Of a stretch of DNA of 64,000 nt, positions 26,235-35,747 are shown piece after piece; position 1 is the stretch's first letter, and each line of letters begins with the position of its first letter. Source of the stretch: Leptothermofonsia sichuanensis E412 (GTDB lineage: Bacteria; Cyanobacteriota; Cyanobacteriia; Leptolyngbyales; Leptolyngbyaceae); NCBI RefSeq assembly GCF_019891175.1, contig NZ_CP072600.1:3162001-3226000 (forward strand), written 5' to 3'. The translations under genes were made by a program, and so were the position numbers. Under the pieces are notes generated by a model. The model made no database searches. It had not been told where the DNA came from and saw only the letters and a program-made list of their open reading frames with translations.

Positions 26235-27506
26235 TCACCCCTGGGGATACACTCTGCCTTTCCATGCGCCACCCTGCCCCTGCCAGTGACGCCGGGCTGA
26301 ATCGAGAGTCATCAGCGTGTAAAGCAAGGCGATCGCGGGCAGGCAGAAGGCAAACCCAGGGGAGCACCGATAAAACTGTACGGTCGGCAAGTATGCCAGG
26401 GTCATTAACAGGTAGGTGAGTAGACCCATCAGGGCGATCGCCCATTCTCCGGTAGCGGCTCCTGTCACCAGAGCGATGGGGGGCACCAGATATACCAGCG
26501 TCATCCCGACCAGGGTGCCCAGGAGCAATAGGGGATTGTAATTCAGTTGGGTATAAGCTGTCCGGGCAACCATCTGCCAGATTGTTTTCAAATCTGGATA
26601 GGGACGCAGACTCCGGGTCAGGTCGCTCAATCCCAGCCAGATTCGACCAGAAACTACGGATTCTTCAACCTGTCCTGTCCCCTGTCCCCTGTCCGCGGGA
26701 TTAATGCCAGCTTTTCTGGTGGACTTAATCCGATTGCTTCCTGCCTCTTTCACGCGCTGCGCCAGCGTGCAATCATCAATCAACGCCTCCCGGATACTGG
26801 CTAATCCGCCAATCCCTGCCAGTGCTGCACGCCGGATCAGGATGCACCCCCCCGCGGCACCAGCCATCTGCCTGGCTGGATCATTTACCCAGCGGAACGG
26901 GTACAGCTTCATAAAGAAGAAGACAAAAGCCGGAATCAAGAGCTTCTCCCATCCACTTTCGCAGCGGAGCCGCACCATCACCGACACCATGTCCAGATCC
27001 TGCCGGATTGCCCGGTCCATCAGACGGCGCAGATTTCCAGATTCATGCTCAATATCCGCATCCGTTAACAGCAGGTAGTCTGGAGAACTGAGCCGGGCAA
27101 GCTGCACCCCCTGATCCATAGCCCATAGCTTGCCTGACCAGCCTGCTGGCAACGGCGCGGCTGAAATCACCTGTAACCGTTCAGGTTTGCCCACGGCATC
27201 CGCCGTTTCCCGGGCCACCCGGGCCGTACCATCCGTACTCTGGTCATCCACCAGGATAATTTGCCAGGGACCTGGATAATCCTGATTGAGGAGCGATCGC
27301 AGGCTGACCGGCAACACATCCGCCTCATTCCGGGCGGGAATCACCACACTGACCGCGGGGTACACGGAGTCCGCTGCCGTCGGACTGCTTTTCCCGTCCT
27401 CCTTCTCTTCCAGCCGCTGATCACATAACCAGAAGCCCCCCCAGCCCAGCAGTAAAACCAGCCAGATGCTGCCAGAGAGAAGCATTAAACCCAGCCCGAT
27501 CGCCAT
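26235..27506 (-). CDS. hpnB: Hopanoid-associated glycosyltransferase HpnB
   Basis: 423-residue family 2 glycosyltransferase with membrane helices at both ends. Motifs: VSVVIPARNEADVLP, ILVDDQSTDGTA, YLLLTDADIEH (DxD) and ALIDDCTLAQRVK, matching HpnB-type proteins. Between RVKEAG and GRIWLGLS, where the family runs straight on, there are about 28 extra residues (around positions 266-295, including NPADRGQGTGQ). Their DNA contains the CCTGTCCCCTGTCC repeat found in spacers, so a repeat seems to have inserted in frame. Whether the enzyme still works is unknown. Confidence 0.85.
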   Translation of the reverse strand: MAIGLGLMLLSGSIWLVLLLGWGGFWLCDQRLEEKEDGKSSPTAADSVYPAVSVVIPARNEADVLPVSLRSLLNQDYPGPWQIILVDDQSTDGTARVARETADAVGKPERLQVISAAPLPAGWSGKLWAMDQGVQLARLSSPDYLLLTDADIEHESGNLRRLMDRAIRQDLDMVSVMVRLRCESGWEKLLIPAFVFFFMKLYPFRWVNDPARQMAGAAGGCILIRRAALAGIGGLASIREALIDDCTLAQRVKEAGSNRIKSTRKAGINPADRGQGTGQVEESVVSGRIWLGLSDLTRSLRPYPDLKTIWQMVARTAYTQLNYNPLLLLGTLVGMTLVYLVPPIALVTGAATGEWAIALMGLLTYLLMTLAYLPTVQFYRCSPGFAFCLPAIALLYTLMTLDSARRHWQGQGGAWKGRVYPQG

Positions 27507-27663
27507 ATTCTGGATACCTTATAGCAGTTCTCAATTGAGTCAGGTACGGAAGTGTGAGGCACAGTGGGGTACTCTGCCCCCTCACTGTACCTCACACCTT
27601 TGGAAAGGGCTACATGCATCATCATCCAGGCTATGACATGCCCACTATGCCGTCACAGGTCTT

Positions 27664-29100
27664 TTACTCTGGCGTGACCCGCATGACGATGAGCGTCATA
27701 TCATCGGCGTTGCGATCGCTGTTGCCCGTAAACGTTTGCACGCGATCGAACAGATACTCCAAAATTTCCTGGGGCGTATGGCAGTGCTGACAGGCCCACC
27801 GAAACGCCTGCGTCAAGTTTTCCTCATCAAACCGATCCCCATTCTGATTGGCGGCATCCGTAAACCCATCGGTGTAATAGATCAGCGTATCCCCCGGCTG
27901 AAGATGGATCTGGGCATCCTGGTAATGGGTGTCTGCATCCAGCCCAATTAACATTCCCAGCGTATCCAGACGCTTGATTGATTGGGTCGCAGCCTGCCAC
28001 AGGAGCGGCGGATTGTGCGCCGCATTGCTGTAAGACAGGATGCGCGTCTGGGGATCGTATTCCGAATAAAACAGGGTGACAAACCGGTTAGAGTTTTCCA
28101 GATCGGCATACATGACCTGGTTCAGGTGCTGCAAAATCCGCGCTGGGGAGTGCCCGTTCAACACCTCTGCCCGCAGCATTCCCCGCGTCATGGTCATAAT
28201 TAACCCGGCGGGTACCCCCTTTCCCATCACATCCCCAATCGCCAGGCTCCAGCGCCCGGACTCGCTGCTTCCATCCTTGCGAGTGCGCATCTTGTCATAA
28301 CTGGCGGGGATAAAGTCGTAGTAATCCCCGCCCACCCGATTGGCCGTCTTACAGCGAGCCGCCAGTTCTACTCCCTGGATTTTGGGGCACTGGCGGGGCA
28401 ATAACCGCAGTTGAATCTCTGCACCAATCTCCAATTCACGATCAAGGCGTTCCTTCTTCCGGAGTTCAACCGTGAGTTCGTCATTTTCAATTGCAACGGC
28501 AGTCTGATCTGCCACCAGCCGCACCAGCTTCTGCCGGGTTTCTGTCCAGGTGTATTGTGGGTCACGACTGAAGACATAAAGCCGCCCCCGCTCATTGTTT
28601 TTCACCAGAATCGCGGTGCCAAACAATTGAATGTCGTGCCCCAGGTTATGGCTGACCTGGTGATCCAGAGCGGCGATCGCCCCTGGCGGCAACGTCAGCG
28701 CTTCCCCCGGTGTGGCTGGAGGTAAAGAAGCCATCACCTGCCGGGCAGCCATTTCCATTGCCCGCCGGATGTCCTGGCACCAGTTACTATCCTGGCAGTG
28801 CAGGCGCTCTAACCGCACCTGACCATTGGGCTTAAACAGCAATAGGGCACCGCCATCTGAGTCAGTCACCCGGCTTGCCATCAGCGGGATCAACTCCAGA
28901 AATTGATTCAGGTTATTAAAACTACGGAGGGCAAATCCCAGGGAACTGAGTAAATCCTGAATTTTGTGCTGCTCCCGATTCAGCCGTGCTACCAGTTCCT
29001 TCAAGGCAAACACCGGCGTCATATCAGGAGAAGCACTACCGCCCGTCGGAGTGCGCTCTGTGGGTTGGGATGGCTGTCGAGGAAGGGGCACAGCAGTCAT
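27664..29100 (-). CDS. GAF-domain PP2C (SpoIIE/RsbU-type) phosphatase
   Basis: 478 residues. Residues about 55-215 form a GAF domain (FLELIPLMASRVTDSDGGAL), then a short coiled coil (KKERLDRELEIGAEIQLRLL) leads to a SpoIIE-type PP2C domain from 240 to 475: NRVGGDYYDF with metal-binding Asp, GDVMGKGVPAGLIM, YTDGFTDAAN and DDMTLIVMRV. Such enzymes dephosphorylate anti-sigma antagonist proteins in partner-switching regulation. The GAF domain presumably senses a small ligand. No anti-sigma factor or antagonist gene lies next to it. Confidence 0.9.
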   Translation of the reverse strand: MTAVPLPRQPSQPTERTPTGGSASPDMTPVFALKELVARLNREQHKIQDLLSSLGFALRSFNNLNQFLELIPLMASRVTDSDGGALLLFKPNGQVRLERLHCQDSNWCQDIRRAMEMAARQVMASLPPATPGEALTLPPGAIAALDHQVSHNLGHDIQLFGTAILVKNNERGRLYVFSRDPQYTWTETRQKLVRLVADQTAVAIENDELTVELRKKERLDRELEIGAEIQLRLLPRQCPKIQGVELAARCKTANRVGGDYYDFIPASYDKMRTRKDGSSESGRWSLAIGDVMGKGVPAGLIMTMTRGMLRAEVLNGHSPARILQHLNQVMYADLENSNRFVTLFYSEYDPQTRILSYSNAAHNPPLLWQAATQSIKRLDTLGMLIGLDADTHYQDAQIHLQPGDTLIYYTDGFTDAANQNGDRFDEENLTQAFRWACQHCHTPQEILEYLFDRVQTFTGNSDRNADDMTLIVMRVTPE

Positions 29101-29685
29101 TGGACAAGCATGATCAGGAGGAAGAAAGCATGACCGGGAGAAAAAGCCGATTCAGGTCGAAAGATGGATCAGCCAGGAACCTGCCAACAAACCAGAGGTA
29201 AACCAGAATTTTGCTAACAGAAGGAGTCCAATAAATTTAACCTACTTCAGGCAGAAGTTGACAATTTTTGCAACAGATTCTAGCGAACAGAGCAGGAGTT
29301 AAAGTATTTCAATTTACCAACCTTAAATTAAGATTCACGCGAAAAGCAGCATAGAAAAGGTTAAAGATCCCCAACTTCTTCGAGAAGGTATAGCAGGAGC
29401 CATCCAGGTCAGGACAACTTAGAAGCCCTAAAACCTGATCCTGTCATCATCATCTCTGTCTTCGTTCCCTGCCCCTGCTATGGGTGATTAGCCTGTGCTC
29501 GTAACCTCGTTCGTTTAACCTCGTTGCAGAACTTTAATAAATCGCTCTATCAGGGTGAAATGACAGGAAAGGGGAAAGCTCCCTGCAAATTGAGCTGTAA
29601 TAATCAGAGCAGGAAAGGTAGGTATTGAAGAATACCGTCCTGGTCAGGCACCAGGGATGGATCAAAGCTGCTCTATGAGGATGAC
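29101..29685. other. Gene-free spacer upstream of the TIR-WD40 gene
   Basis: 585 bases. It contains one dispersed repeat (29389-29414, TATAGCAGGAGCCATCCAGG), present in inverted orientation at 17323-17348 with one mismatch. No ORF, hairpin or clear promoter was recognised; it presumably holds the promoters of the divergent phosphatase and TIR genes. Confidence 0.5.
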
Positions 29686-32600
29686 ATGGCAGATGAGTTT
29701 CAGCATGGATTTATTTCCTATGGGCGGATCGATAGCAAAACCTTTGCGACCAACCTGTATCAACACCTGAGCGACCTGGGATTCCAGATCTGGATTGACC
29801 ATCAAGACATTCCGCTGGCAGTTGACTTTCAAGATCAGATTGAGAACGGCATCGAGCGGTCAGACAACTTTATATTCATCATTTCGCCCCATTCGGTGAA
29901 TTCAATCTATTGCTTGAGAGAAATCGAACATGCGCTGAAGTACCATAAGCGCATCATTCCAATCCTGCACGTTGAGCAAATCAGCCAGGACACCTGGCAG
30001 CAGCGCCACCCCCAGGGAAATGCCTCTGATTGGGATGCCTATCAGGCCCAGGGGCTACATTCCTGCTTTCCAAACATGCATCCGGCGATCGCCCGCATTA
30101 ACTGGATCTACCTGCGGCAAGGGGTCGATGATTTTGAGCAGTCATTCACCGGATTGGTGGAAACCCTGGAACGCCACAAAGCCTACGTGCGCCAGCATAC
30201 CCTTTTCCTGAACCGGGCTTTGGAATGGGAGCGCCACCGTAAAGAAACCCGCTATCTGCTGATTGGAGAAGACCGGCAACAGGCGGAAGCATGGCTCAAG
30301 ACTCGCTTTCACCATGAACAGCCCCCCTGCATCCCCACCGACCTGCACTGCGAGTTCATCACGGAGAGCACCAAAAATGCCCACAACTTGATGACCCAGG
30401 TGTTTCTGGCTCACGCTGAGCAGGACAGCACCACTGCCGACCAGGTGCGCCGCAGTCTCATGCGGGATGGCCTGACGGTCTGGACGAGTCAGACAGACAT
30501 CCAAACCGGAACAGCGTTTCAGGAGGCAATTCAACGGGGCATTGAGGAAGCCGACAATGTGGTCTATCTCCTGTCCCCCGCGGCGCTCCAATCCCAATAC
30601 TGTCAGTTTGAAATTGACTACGCGCTGGCACTGAACAAACGCATCATTCCTGTCCTGGTAAAAGACATTGACCCGATTCAGGTGCCAGAGAGGCTGCGAG
30701 AACTCCAATATATTGATTTGACTGACAATCTGGCAGAGTCTGACTATTTGCATGATGAGAGCCAGTTGCTGCGTATCCTGCGGCAGGATGCTCCCTATTA
30801 CGAAGCGCATAAGATGTGGCTGACCAGAGCATTGAGATGGCAACGGCAGCAACAAAACCCCACGATTCTCCTGAGAGGCTATAACCTGCGCCATGCCGAA
30901 ACCTGGCTCAAGGTGTCCAGACAGCGCCCCCAGCACCCACCCACGGCTCTGATAGAAGCATTTATTGTTGAAAGCCTGCGCCACCCCCCCGGAGGAGCGC
31001 TGGATGTTTTTATCTCCTATTCACGGGCTGACTCAGATTTTGCGCGGCAACTGAATGATGCCTTGCAGTTCCAGGGCAAAAGGACCTGGTTTGACCAGGA
31101 AAGTATTGCCTCTGGTGCGGACTTTCAACAGGAGATTTTTCGCGGCATTGAAGCCTCGGATCACTTCCTGTTTATCATTTCGCCCAGTTCCATTCACTCG
31201 CCTTACTGTGCCGGGGAAGTGGAATATGCCCGCAAGTTGAACAAGCGGATGGTCACTGTTTTACATCGCCCTGTCGATCCAGCCGATCTGCATCCGCTGC
31301 TGGCAGCGGTGCAGTGGATTGACTTTAGCCAGCCCGAAGCAGATTTTTCCACCAATTTCAGTTCCTTAATCCGATCGCTGGATACGGATCGAACCCATCT
31401 CAATGCCCATACCCGCTTACTGATGCGGGCAATTGAATGGGATACTGCTGGTCGCAAAGAGAGTTTGCTGCTGCGGGGAGATGACCTGGAAGGGGCTGAA
31501 ACCTGGCTGGCTCAGAGTGCGTCGAAGGAACCCAAACCAACCGACCTGCACGCCAGTTATATCACCAGCAGTCGAGCGGTAGAAGCGGCAAATCAACGGG
31601 CAACCCAGATTTTGCAGAGGGCGGCGGCTAAGGGAAAGCAGCGGGTGTTGATAGGCACGACTGTGATGGCGATCGGACTGGTAGTGGCAGGTATGGCTGG
31701 TTTTTTTGCCTATCAGGCGAGTGAGCAGGCAAAGGCTGCCGGACACCAGGAAAAGATGGCGAATCAACGGGCAGGGGAGGCGGAAAAACAGGCTCAGATG
31801 GCTCACCGGCAGACCGGGCAGGCAAACCGGCAGTTAGCGCAGGCAGTGTCAGCCCTCCGGCAAGCCAGACAGCAACAAAAAATGGCCGAGCAACAGGTCA
31901 GCCTTGCCGGGCAGCGGCTGCAACTGGCGACTATGAAGACGGCGCAGGCAGAGCAGCAACTTCAGCAGGCACAGCAACAGGTGCAGGTTGCCCAAATCAG
32001 CCTTCAGCAGACGCAGGCGGCAAAAGACAAAGCTCTTGTTGCCCAGAGAGAAGCTCAACAGGGAACCCGGCTGGAGCGGGCAGGGGCGAGTGCTTTGCAG
32101 CAGTTTGAAGTTCAACAACTGGATGGGTTGTTCACCGCAGTAGAGACGGCTGAAGAATTACAGACTACGGTTAAAGCCCGTCCGCTGGCTGACTATCCAG
32201 CGTTTAACCCCATCTTTGCCTTGCAAACGATTCTGGACAATATCCGTGAACGCAATCGGATCTCGGCCCATCAGGGGCAGGTGCTGAGTGTGAGTTTTTT
32301 ACCGGAGGGTCAGCGTCTGGTGACTACCGGGAATGACCAGTTGGTTCGGGTCTGGACACTTGCTGGACACAAACAGGCTGAATTTAGCCTCGGTCAACTG
32401 GAGGTCTGGAGTGTGAGCGTCAGTCCAAATGGTCGGCGAGTTGCCGCCATCGCCAGGAATGGCAACCTCCACCTCTGGACAATCCGTGAGCCTGGCTCCA
32501 GGCTGCTTCCAACAACGCCTCCAGTCAAAGTTGGCGACGGCAGCTTTGCCCAGGTTCGGTTCAGCCCCGATGGCAACCAGGTGGCTACGCTGGGCAGGGA

Positions 32601-33849
32601 TGGCATCTTGCATTGGTGGAACCTGGACGGCACCCATCTGAGAGAGTTGAAAACGGGCGGCACCAATTTTAGCTTCAGCCCGGATGGCAAACAGGTGGCG
32701 ATCGCCAGCCAGGATGGCATCCTGCGCCTCTGGAATCTGGCAACACGAACACCTGAGCGAGAGTTTGAAACCCAACACCAGCCAGTTTTGAGTATTCAGT
32801 TTAATCCCGCTGGAACCCAGATTATGACTGGCGGCAGAGACGGTATGGTCCGCCTCTGGAACCTTGATGGGCAACTCGTAGATGAGTTCAAAACCCGGCA
32901 GGCATTTATTATCAGCCTGGGTTTCAGCCCCGACGGCAACCAACTGGCAACGGCAGACAGTCAGGGTATGGTGCGTCTGTGGACACTCAGAAAACGCCCA
33001 TTCCCTGAATTTGCAACGCAGCAGGCAAGGGTCCTGAGTGTTGGCTTCAGCCCCAGCCAACAATTGCTGACAGCCACAGGCGGTGATCGGATCCAGGTCT
33101 GGAGCCTGACGGGGCAACTGCAACGGGATCTGCGGGTGTCCTCCCATGTGATGACCGTAAGTGCCAGCCCGGATGGGAAAACAATGGCGATCGCCACGGA
33201 TAATGGCCGGGTGCAATTACTGGATCTGTCCGGTAATGCCCTGAGCCAGCCTTTTCAGGCGCACCAGGGAAATATTTTCAGCATTCGCTTTAGCCCGGAT
33301 GGCAGGCAACTGGTGACCGCTGGACTCGATGGCACAGTGCGTCTGTGGTCCCTTGCCGGCCAATCCCTTGCCCAGATTGGGCAACCCCAGTCGGGGGCAT
33401 TCTACAGCGCCAGCTTCAGTCCAGATGGTCAGTCTCTGCTAACGGCAGGTGAAGATGGCATGATCCGCTGGTGGACGATGGCAGGGAAACTCCTGAATGA
33501 ATTTAATGCCCACCAGGGTAATAAGATCTGGAGCGTGGGTATCAGCCCCGATGGGCAGCGGTTTGTTACCGCAAGTCAGGATGGGACTGTCCGCCTCTGG
33601 AGCCTGACTAAACATCTGCTGGCTGAATTCAGGTTTCCTCAACAAACCTTAAGTGTGGAGTTTAGCCCAGATGGAAGACAAATTGCAGCGGGTAGTGAGG
33701 ATGGGCGGGTGCGGTTCATTGCCGTTGAAACCTTAACCGATCTGCTCAGCCGGGGCTGCCACTGGCTGAGCCATTATCTGAATAATCCTGGTCGAGCGGG
33801 CAATCGCCCGGTCTGTCCGGCAATGCCCATCAGGGCTGCGGGAACGTAA
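29686..33849 (+). CDS. Triple-TIR, membrane-anchored WD40 protein
   Basis: 1387 residues. TIR domains lie at about 6-160, 237-365 and 438-565; each begins with FISY/FLAH-type strands and keeps the C-x-x-E NADase glutamate (E79, E309, E511). Each is followed by a copy of a linker module with LLRG/LLIG and AETWL/AEAWL blocks and a T-x-L-x-x-x-F/YI ending, so a unit of about 200 residues is triplicated. A membrane helix (about 654-676, VLIGTTVMAIGLVVAGM), a Gln-rich coiled coil (685-800) and WD40 repeats (about 860-1365, many SPDG and VRLW motifs) follow. It is probably a membrane-anchored sensor whose TIR domains consume NAD or serve as adaptors. Start ATG 29686 with GAGGATGAC before it. Substrate and trigger unknown. 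Confidence 0.88.
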   Translation: MADEFQHGFISYGRIDSKTFATNLYQHLSDLGFQIWIDHQDIPLAVDFQDQIENGIERSDNFIFIISPHSVNSIYCLREIEHALKYHKRIIPILHVEQISQDTWQQRHPQGNASDWDAYQAQGLHSCFPNMHPAIARINWIYLRQGVDDFEQSFTGLVETLERHKAYVRQHTLFLNRALEWERHRKETRYLLIGEDRQQAEAWLKTRFHHEQPPCIPTDLHCEFITESTKNAHNLMTQVFLAHAEQDSTTADQVRRSLMRDGLTVWTSQTDIQTGTAFQEAIQRGIEEADNVVYLLSPAALQSQYCQFEIDYALALNKRIIPVLVKDIDPIQVPERLRELQYIDLTDNLAESDYLHDESQLLRILRQDAPYYEAHKMWLTRALRWQRQQQNPTILLRGYNLRHAETWLKVSRQRPQHPPTALIEAFIVESLRHPPGGALDVFISYSRADSDFARQLNDALQFQGKRTWFDQESIASGADFQQEIFRGIEASDHFLFIISPSSIHSPYCAGEVEYARKLNKRMVTVLHRPVDPADLHPLLAAVQWIDFSQPEADFSTNFSSLIRSLDTDRTHLNAHTRLLMRAIEWDTAGRKESLLLRGDDLEGAETWLAQSASKEPKPTDLHASYITSSRAVEAANQRATQILQRAAAKGKQRVLIGTTVMAIGLVVAGMAGFFAYQASEQAKAAGHQEKMANQRAGEAEKQAQMAHRQTGQANRQLAQAVSALRQARQQQKMAEQQVSLAGQRLQLATMKTAQAEQQLQQAQQQVQVAQISLQQTQAAKDKALVAQREAQQGTRLERAGASALQQFEVQQLDGLFTAVETAEELQTTVKARPLADYPAFNPIFALQTILDNIRERNRISAHQGQVLSVSFLPEGQRLVTTGNDQLVRVWTLAGHKQAEFSLGQLEVWSVSVSPNGRRVAAIARNGNLHLWTIREPGSRLLPTTPPVKVGDGSFAQVRFSPDGNQVATLGRDGILHWWNLDGTHLRELKTGGTNFSFSPDGKQVAIASQDGILRLWNLATRTPEREFETQHQPVLSIQFNPAGTQIMTGGRDGMVRLWNLDGQLVDEFKTRQAFIISLGFSPDGNQLATADSQGMVRLWTLRKRPFPEFATQQARVLSVGFSPSQQLLTATGGDRIQVWSLTGQLQRDLRVSSHVMTVSASPDGKTMAIATDNGRVQLLDLSGNALSQPFQAHQGNIFSIRFSPDGRQLVTAGLDGTVRLWSLAGQSLAQIGQPQSGAFYSASFSPDGQSLLTAGEDGMIRWWTMAGKLLNEFNAHQGNKIWSVGISPDGQRFVTASQDGTVRLWSLTKHLLAEFRFPQQTLSVEFSPDGRQIAAGSEDGRVRFIAVETLTDLLSRGCHWLSHYLNNPGRAGNRPVCPAMPIRAAGT

Positions 33850-33947
33850 AGGCGGCTGGTGCAACGGTCGCCAAATCAGGGCATCTGTAGTAGGCTGGTT
33901 TTCAAATAGTTTTTCCTGGCCGTGGAAAATCAGATTGGCTTCAACCT

Positions 33948-35666
33948 ATGGTCTTCACCTTGCCCCCGCCCCTGCCATTACCAGCTGGTTCCATTCCAGC
34001 GCAGGTCATGCCTGCCGCAACGCATTCGTTGGAAGATCCATCCCTGGCTCAATTTCTGCTCCCAAACCGGGTTGCCGGCCCCCTCAAGTCTGATGGACAT
34101 GACCTGGAGGCTGCCTTCACTTCAGACGATGGGACTGCGGCAGAAACAGCAGAGGGGGTAGAATCTGCCCTCGATCCAATCCCCTCAGTGTCACAACTGG
34201 AGGATGCTCGACCGGGGGACTGGGCATTTCAGGCATTACAGTCCCTGGTTGAGCGCTATGGCTGTATCGTGGGTTATCCAGACCGGACCTTTCGCGGCGA
34301 TCGCATCCTCAGTCGATATGAATTTGCCGCCGGTCTGAACGCCTGTCTTAATCGGCTCAATAAACTGATTGCCGCCGGGACTGCTGATCGGATCAGCCGT
34401 GAAGACAGGCTGGCGGTTCAGAAACTGCAAGAGGAATTTACGGCGGAACTGGCAAGTTTGCGTGGGCGAACCGATGGGCTGGCGGTCAGGACGGCCACCC
34501 TGGAAGCCAGCCAGTTCTCTACAACTGCCATTCTGCGGGGGCAGGTGGTGTTTGGGCTGGTAACCGCTGCCGGGGGCAATCCACCCGGTCTGGGAGAGAC
34601 GAATACCGTTCTGACGAATCTGACCCAACTGCAACTGGTTTCCTCCTTTACGGGCCGCCGCGATCTACTGCGAATTGGTCTGGCGACCAGCAACTTTGGT
34701 GGCGAGGGCTATGCCGGGTTTCCAGCACTCAACACCTACATGGCACTGTTGTCCTACCAGGGAGACTTTGAGAATCGGCTGGCAGTCAATGCCATTGACT
34801 ATCGGTTTGCGATCGGCGATCGGCTGGTGCTGACTCTGCAACCCGTGGGTTTCAGTCTCAGCAGTGTGCTCAGCCCCAACTCTCCCTACAGTGATGCCGG
34901 GTTGGGAGCCATCTCATGCTTTGCTGCTTACAATCCGCTCTTCCGGATTGGAAATCTAGATGCCGGCGTTGGGTTGGACTGGTTGATGGGTGATCGGTGG
35001 CGGCTTCAGGTTGGCTATGGTGCTCGCAGCGGCAACGACCTGACTGAGCGGAATGGCCTGTTCAACTCAGGGCATCAGGCGATCGGTGTTCAGGTGTTGC
35101 ATAAGCCCAATGCCAATACCATTCTGGGATTTTCCTACATCAACGCCTTTTCAGAAGATGGACGGCTAGATACTTTCACCGGCAGCAGCAACGCCGATCT
35201 TTCTGGCGACTTCAATCAACCGGCCAAAATTCATGCCCTCGCCCTATCGATGCAGTGGCGTCTGTCGCCCAAAATTACGCTGGGAGCCTGGGGAGGGGCA
35301 GTTTTGACGGATTCAACCTTTGGTCAGGTGCTTCGCGCCATTACGGATCGTGACCTTGACCTGGCCGATCTGGGGGCCGTGACCCTATCCAGCACGTACC
35401 TGGTCTCTCTGGGGATCCACGAACCGTTTGGGCGTAAGGGCGATCAATTAGTGTTCATGGTTGGTCAACCTCTAAAACTGAATGCCGGTGTTTTAATTGA
35501 ACGTATTGACCGGGGTACGTCCCTGCACTTTGAGGCATTCTATCGGTTTAGACTCAACGATCACCTTGCCATCACCCCTGGGTTCTTTTACGTCACGGAT
35601 CCCGGGCACATCTCAGAAAATAACAATATTTTTGTCGGTACGATCCGGTCCACATTCAGCTTTTAG
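33948..35666 (+). CDS. SLH-domain outer-membrane porin (iron uptake porin type)
   Basis: 572 residues. An SLH domain (DWAFQALQSLVERYGCIVGY, RTFRGDRILSRYEFAAGLN) is followed by a short coiled coil and a beta-barrel of the OprB/cyanobacterial porin type, ending with FVGTIRSTFSF, an aromatic C-terminal residue as required for barrel insertion. Homologues are annotated as iron uptake porins. The N-terminus (MVFTLPPPLPLPAGS) is not a normal signal peptide, so the true start may lie elsewhere or the leader is degraded. It begins 98 bases after the TIR-WD40 gene and may share its transcript. Confidence 0.8.
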   Translation: MVFTLPPPLPLPAGSIPAQVMPAATHSLEDPSLAQFLLPNRVAGPLKSDGHDLEAAFTSDDGTAAETAEGVESALDPIPSVSQLEDARPGDWAFQALQSLVERYGCIVGYPDRTFRGDRILSRYEFAAGLNACLNRLNKLIAAGTADRISREDRLAVQKLQEEFTAELASLRGRTDGLAVRTATLEASQFSTTAILRGQVVFGLVTAAGGNPPGLGETNTVLTNLTQLQLVSSFTGRRDLLRIGLATSNFGGEGYAGFPALNTYMALLSYQGDFENRLAVNAIDYRFAIGDRLVLTLQPVGFSLSSVLSPNSPYSDAGLGAISCFAAYNPLFRIGNLDAGVGLDWLMGDRWRLQVGYGARSGNDLTERNGLFNSGHQAIGVQVLHKPNANTILGFSYINAFSEDGRLDTFTGSSNADLSGDFNQPAKIHALALSMQWRLSPKITLGAWGGAVLTDSTFGQVLRAITDRDLDLADLGAVTLSSTYLVSLGIHEPFGRKGDQLVFMVGQPLKLNAGVLIERIDRGTSLHFEAFYRFRLNDHLAITPGFFYVTDPGHISENNNIFVGTIRSTFSF

Positions 35667-35747
35667 AGAGGGTAGACCGCAAACGGAGAGCAGGTTTTGA
35701 TGGGGACGTGACTCGACTTCGTGAACCATTCACAGCAGGGGGGACAA

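Noticed and set aside
30142-30984. 280-residue frame antisense to the TIR-WD40 gene
   Set aside because: The sense strand encodes clear TIR domains here; the antisense protein has no family features.
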